From positions 1,523 through 16,292 of the forward strand of contig DMVN01000172.1 of NCBI GenBank assembly GCA_003476685.1: DNA of 14,770 nucleotides, read 5' to 3'. Origin of the DNA: Acidobacteriota bacterium (GTDB lineage Bacteria > Acidobacteriota > Aminicenantia > Aminicenantales > Saccharicenantaceae). Shown here piece after piece: positions 12,582-14,770 of the stretch. The notes below the pieces were generated by a model. The model was not told where the DNA came from and ran no database searches. It was given only the letters and a program-made list of their open reading frames with translations. Numbering within the stretch: the first letter of the stretch is position 1; each line of letters starts with the position of its first letter. Both the position numbers and the translations under genes were made by a program.

Positions 12582-14770
12582 ATGAAAAACAGCAACAAAA
12601 ATGAATTTTTGATCATAGAAGACAGGGTACAAGCTTTAAGGGCGTCGGTCGTGCAGCGGGAGGAAAGAATGGAGTTCGAGAATCGAGGTTATAGAGTTCT
12701 GGCTGATAACAATTTGAGCGCGACAGATTTTAGAATGAGAAAGGAAGAAGCCAGAATGAGAAACAAGAACGGGCAAGAAATAAAATTTCAAGGCAATTCC
12801 GAGTTTGTAGCTGCAGGCTGCCATTCAGACAAAAACCGTTTGTTCTGGTCTCCGTTCATTAAGGTTTCAAGAGCCCATCTTTTAATTTTTATTTTTGCTG
12901 TCCTGATTTCTTTTCTAATTGCGCTGCCGCTTTCGGCTATTTCTGATTCATCCTGGGCAATATCTCCATATTCAACAGAGCAGGCAACAGCCAGTTCGCA
13001 GAACAGCCTGGAGCAGTTAGACCAGGTCTTAAAAGCTCTGGAAAAATTTGACCACAGCCAGGGAGAAGGCCCGGCTCTGGCACTGGACAGGCTCATCTTC
13101 AGCCTGAAAGATGATCAGGCGCTGAGGCTGGCGGCTGAGAAAAAGCTTCTGCAGTTTTTTGCCGGTCCGGTAACCAGAGATGCCCGCATCGCGGTAAGTA
13201 AACCTTTGAGCTGGATTGCTGGCTCTGAATCGGTAAAAGCCTTATCTCCATTTATTACTGACCCTGAAAAATCCGACCCGGCCCGCTTTGTCCTGGAGAG
13301 AATCCCCGGAGATGAAGCCAATGCTGCTCTCATTGCCGCACTGGAAAAGGCTCCGACCGAAGTTTTGCCTGGAATCATCAGCAGCCTGGGTCATAGAAGA
13401 GCGACGGCGGCTGTGCCGGAACTGGAAAGGCTCCTTAAGAAGAATCCATCCTCGCCAGTTGTAGTGGCTGCGCTTGAAGCTCTGGGCAACATCGGCGGCA
13501 GCGCAGCCAGCGATATTCTCCTTAACTACCTTAAATCTGGTGATGAAAAGATTCGCCTGCTGGCCGCCGATTCACTTTTAAGGACAGCCAACCGGGACAT
13601 TGACAACCGGCAGTACGAAGCGGCCTCGGCCATAGCCAGTTCACTCCTTAAAGCCGCGCTGACTCCAGCCGAAAAACTGGCGGCCTGGAAAGTAAAAATT
13701 CTGGCCGCCGGGAATAATTACGAAGGCGAAATTCAAACCGCCTTAAAGAGCCGGGATGACCTGGCCAGACAGGCGGCTATCGGTCTTGTCCCGCGTCTCG
13801 TTCCTCAGGATAAACTTGATTCTTACCTGGGACTTTTCTCCGGGCTTCCGGATAAACTTCAGGTTCAGGTAGCTGCGGTTCTGGCTAATTATCCTGTTCA
13901 AACCGCCCGGGAATACCTCGTAAACCTGGCCGCTAAATCGCCTGCACCTGAGGTCAGAACAGAAGCCATCATCAGCTTAGGAAAAATTGGCGATAGTTCA
14001 ACTGTAGAGTTTCTGGCCGGCAAAGCAGCCACTGCTCGCGGGAAGGAAAAGGCAGCAGCCAGAGAAAGTCTGGTGGCTTTGCGGGGGAAGGCGGTGGATA
14101 AAAAGATTCTGGAGATACTTTCTTCCACGTCCGAACAAATGCTGCGTAACGAATTACTCCTGGCTGCCTGCGAAAGAAACATCGGAGAAAGCCGGGAATT
14201 TTTCCTTAAAGAAGCAGCCAATCCTTCGGCCGACCTGGCTCTGGTTTCGCGCGGCCTGAGAGCCTTTGGCGATATCAGCCTGGCAGAGGAGCTGCTGAAC
14301 ATAGCCTACAAGAATGAAGACGAGGCTTTCCGGGAGGAGATGGCTGGCATCATGGCGGCCTGGGCGAAACAGAGTGCCCGGCCTGATGCCCGCTCAGGCT
14401 ATTTCCGGAACTTACTGGGTGCGGAAAAGGAGCCTCAAAGGCAGGCCTTGCTTATTTCCATAATCGGAAAAATCGGCGAAAGAAATTCTCTGCCACTCCT
14501 GAGAAATTATTTGAAAACTCAGGACCCAAAAATCAGAGAAGCTTGCGTACGGGCTTTATCCGACTGGCCCGAGGTTGAAGCCCGCGATGACCTCTGGCTC
14601 GTTGCCCGCAGTTCATCTGACCTTAAGGAAAAAGTTCTGGCCATCAGGGGGCTGGTCCGGCTGACTGCTTCTGAGAGATACCGGCGGCCGGAGGCTGTAG
14701 TTGAGTCCCTGAAGGAAATTTATTCTCTATGCCCGCGAGCTGAGGAGAAAAAACTGGTGCTGGCGGCTTT
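12582..14770 (+). CDS. HEAT-repeat protein with one membrane segment, C-terminus beyond window
   Basis: An open frame of 729 codons with no stop up to the right edge. Residues 1-97 are polar and highly charged. Residues 98-120 (SRAHLLIFIFAVLISFLIALPLS and one more) are a single hydrophobic segment, usable as a membrane anchor or signal peptide. From about 135 the protein is tandem helical HEAT-type repeats, for example VVVAALEALGNIGGSAASDILLNYL and VRTEAIISLGKIGDSSTVEFL, each with the Ala-Leu-x-x-Leu-Gly-x-Ile-Gly core. HEAT arrays act as binding scaffolds; no enzymatic motif is seen. The start ATG 12582 has GGGAGAG upstream and sits 14 bp after the oxidoreductase stop, so they are probably co-transcribed. 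The alternative TTG 12840 (codon 87) would give a clean short signal peptide but has no ribosome site. Base composition in codons 1-97 is more AT-rich than the rest. Co-localisation with the exported oxidoreductase suggests an envelope role, which is inference. Confidence 0.85.
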   Translation, partial: MKNSNKNEFLIIEDRVQALRASVVQREERMEFENRGYRVLADNNLSATDFRMRKEEARMRNKNGQEIKFQGNSEFVAAGCHSDKNRLFWSPFIKVSRAHLLIFIFAVLISFLIALPLSAISDSSWAISPYSTEQATASSQNSLEQLDQVLKALEKFDHSQGEGPALALDRLIFSLKDDQALRLAAEKKLLQFFAGPVTRDARIAVSKPLSWIAGSESVKALSPFITDPEKSDPARFVLERIPGDEANAALIAALEKAPTEVLPGIISSLGHRRATAAVPELERLLKKNPSSPVVVAALEALGNIGGSAASDILLNYLKSGDEKIRLLAADSLLRTANRDIDNRQYEAASAIASSLLKAALTPAEKLAAWKVKILAAGNNYEGEIQTALKSRDDLARQAAIGLVPRLVPQDKLDSYLGLFSGLPDKLQVQVAAVLANYPVQTAREYLVNLAAKSPAPEVRTEAIISLGKIGDSSTVEFLAGKAATARGKEKAAARESLVALRGKAVDKKILEILSSTSEQMLRNELLLAACERNIGESREFFLKEAANPSADLALVSRGLRAFGDISLAEELLNIAYKNEDEAFREEMAGIMAAWAKQSARPDARSGYFRNLLGAEKEPQRQALLISIIGKIGERNSLPLLRNYLKTQDPKIREACVRALSDWPEVEARDDLWLVARSSSDLKEKVLAIRGLVRLTASERYRRPEAVVESLKEIYSLCPRAEEKKLVLAA

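Noticed and set aside
1..14770. tRNA genes, CRISPR arrays, insertion sequences, phage attachment sites
   Set aside because: Reading by eye found no cloverleaf-like sequence with CCA or T-loop, no regularly spaced repeats, no transposase and no flanking direct repeats. A tRNAscan or covariance-model run was not possible here.

Overview
The window looks like chromosomal DNA from a free-living Gram-negative (diderm) bacterium of moderate GC content. Evidence for an outer membrane is a signal-peptide-bearing beta-barrel protein carrying a heme c motif. A periplasmic multiheme cytochrome and a Tat-type oxidoreductase point to respiratory chemistry outside the cytoplasm. The overall style (long TPR and HEAT proteins, Tat-exported Gfo/Idh/MocA enzymes, heme-bearing porins) recalls Acidobacteriota or Candidatus Aminicenantes. 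That placement is inference only; no phylogenetic marker was compared. No tRNA, rRNA, CRISPR array, insertion sequence or phage gene was seen.

Region 1 (1-2927, minus strand) is a tight three-gene cassette of unfamiliar proteins. In transcription order it encodes a 352-residue basic helical protein with faint sigma-factor resemblance, a 228-residue protein with a carboxypeptidase-regulatory-like beta segment, and a protein that runs off the left edge and carries a degenerate Lon-protease-like domain. Both junctions are 8-bp overlaps of the form ATGNATAA, each preceded by a perfect hairpin. At the first junction the hairpin contains the Shine-Dalgarno sequence. This cassette is the best candidate for an undescribed system.

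Region 2 (2928-8098, plus strand) is the conserved housekeeping block rpsP-khpA-rimM-trmD-rplS-rnhB followed by a large TPR gene. It is driven from a promoter region placed back-to-back with that of the cassette. Most genes overlap by 4-14 bp. The ffh gene that often precedes rpsP is not adjacent here.

Region 3 (8099-10955, minus strand) is a two-gene unit: a pentaheme cytochrome c (four CxxCH sites and one CX3CH) followed by a beta-barrel porin-like protein with a single CxxCH behind its signal peptide. Together they could form part of an electron path across the periplasm and outer membrane. The convergent gap between this unit and the TPR gene holds two adjacent hairpins.

Region 4 (11242-14770, plus strand) is transcribed divergently from the cytochrome unit. 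It holds a Tat-signal Gfo/Idh/MocA-family oxidoreductase and, 14 bp downstream, a long HEAT-repeat protein with one membrane segment or signal peptide that is cut by the right edge.
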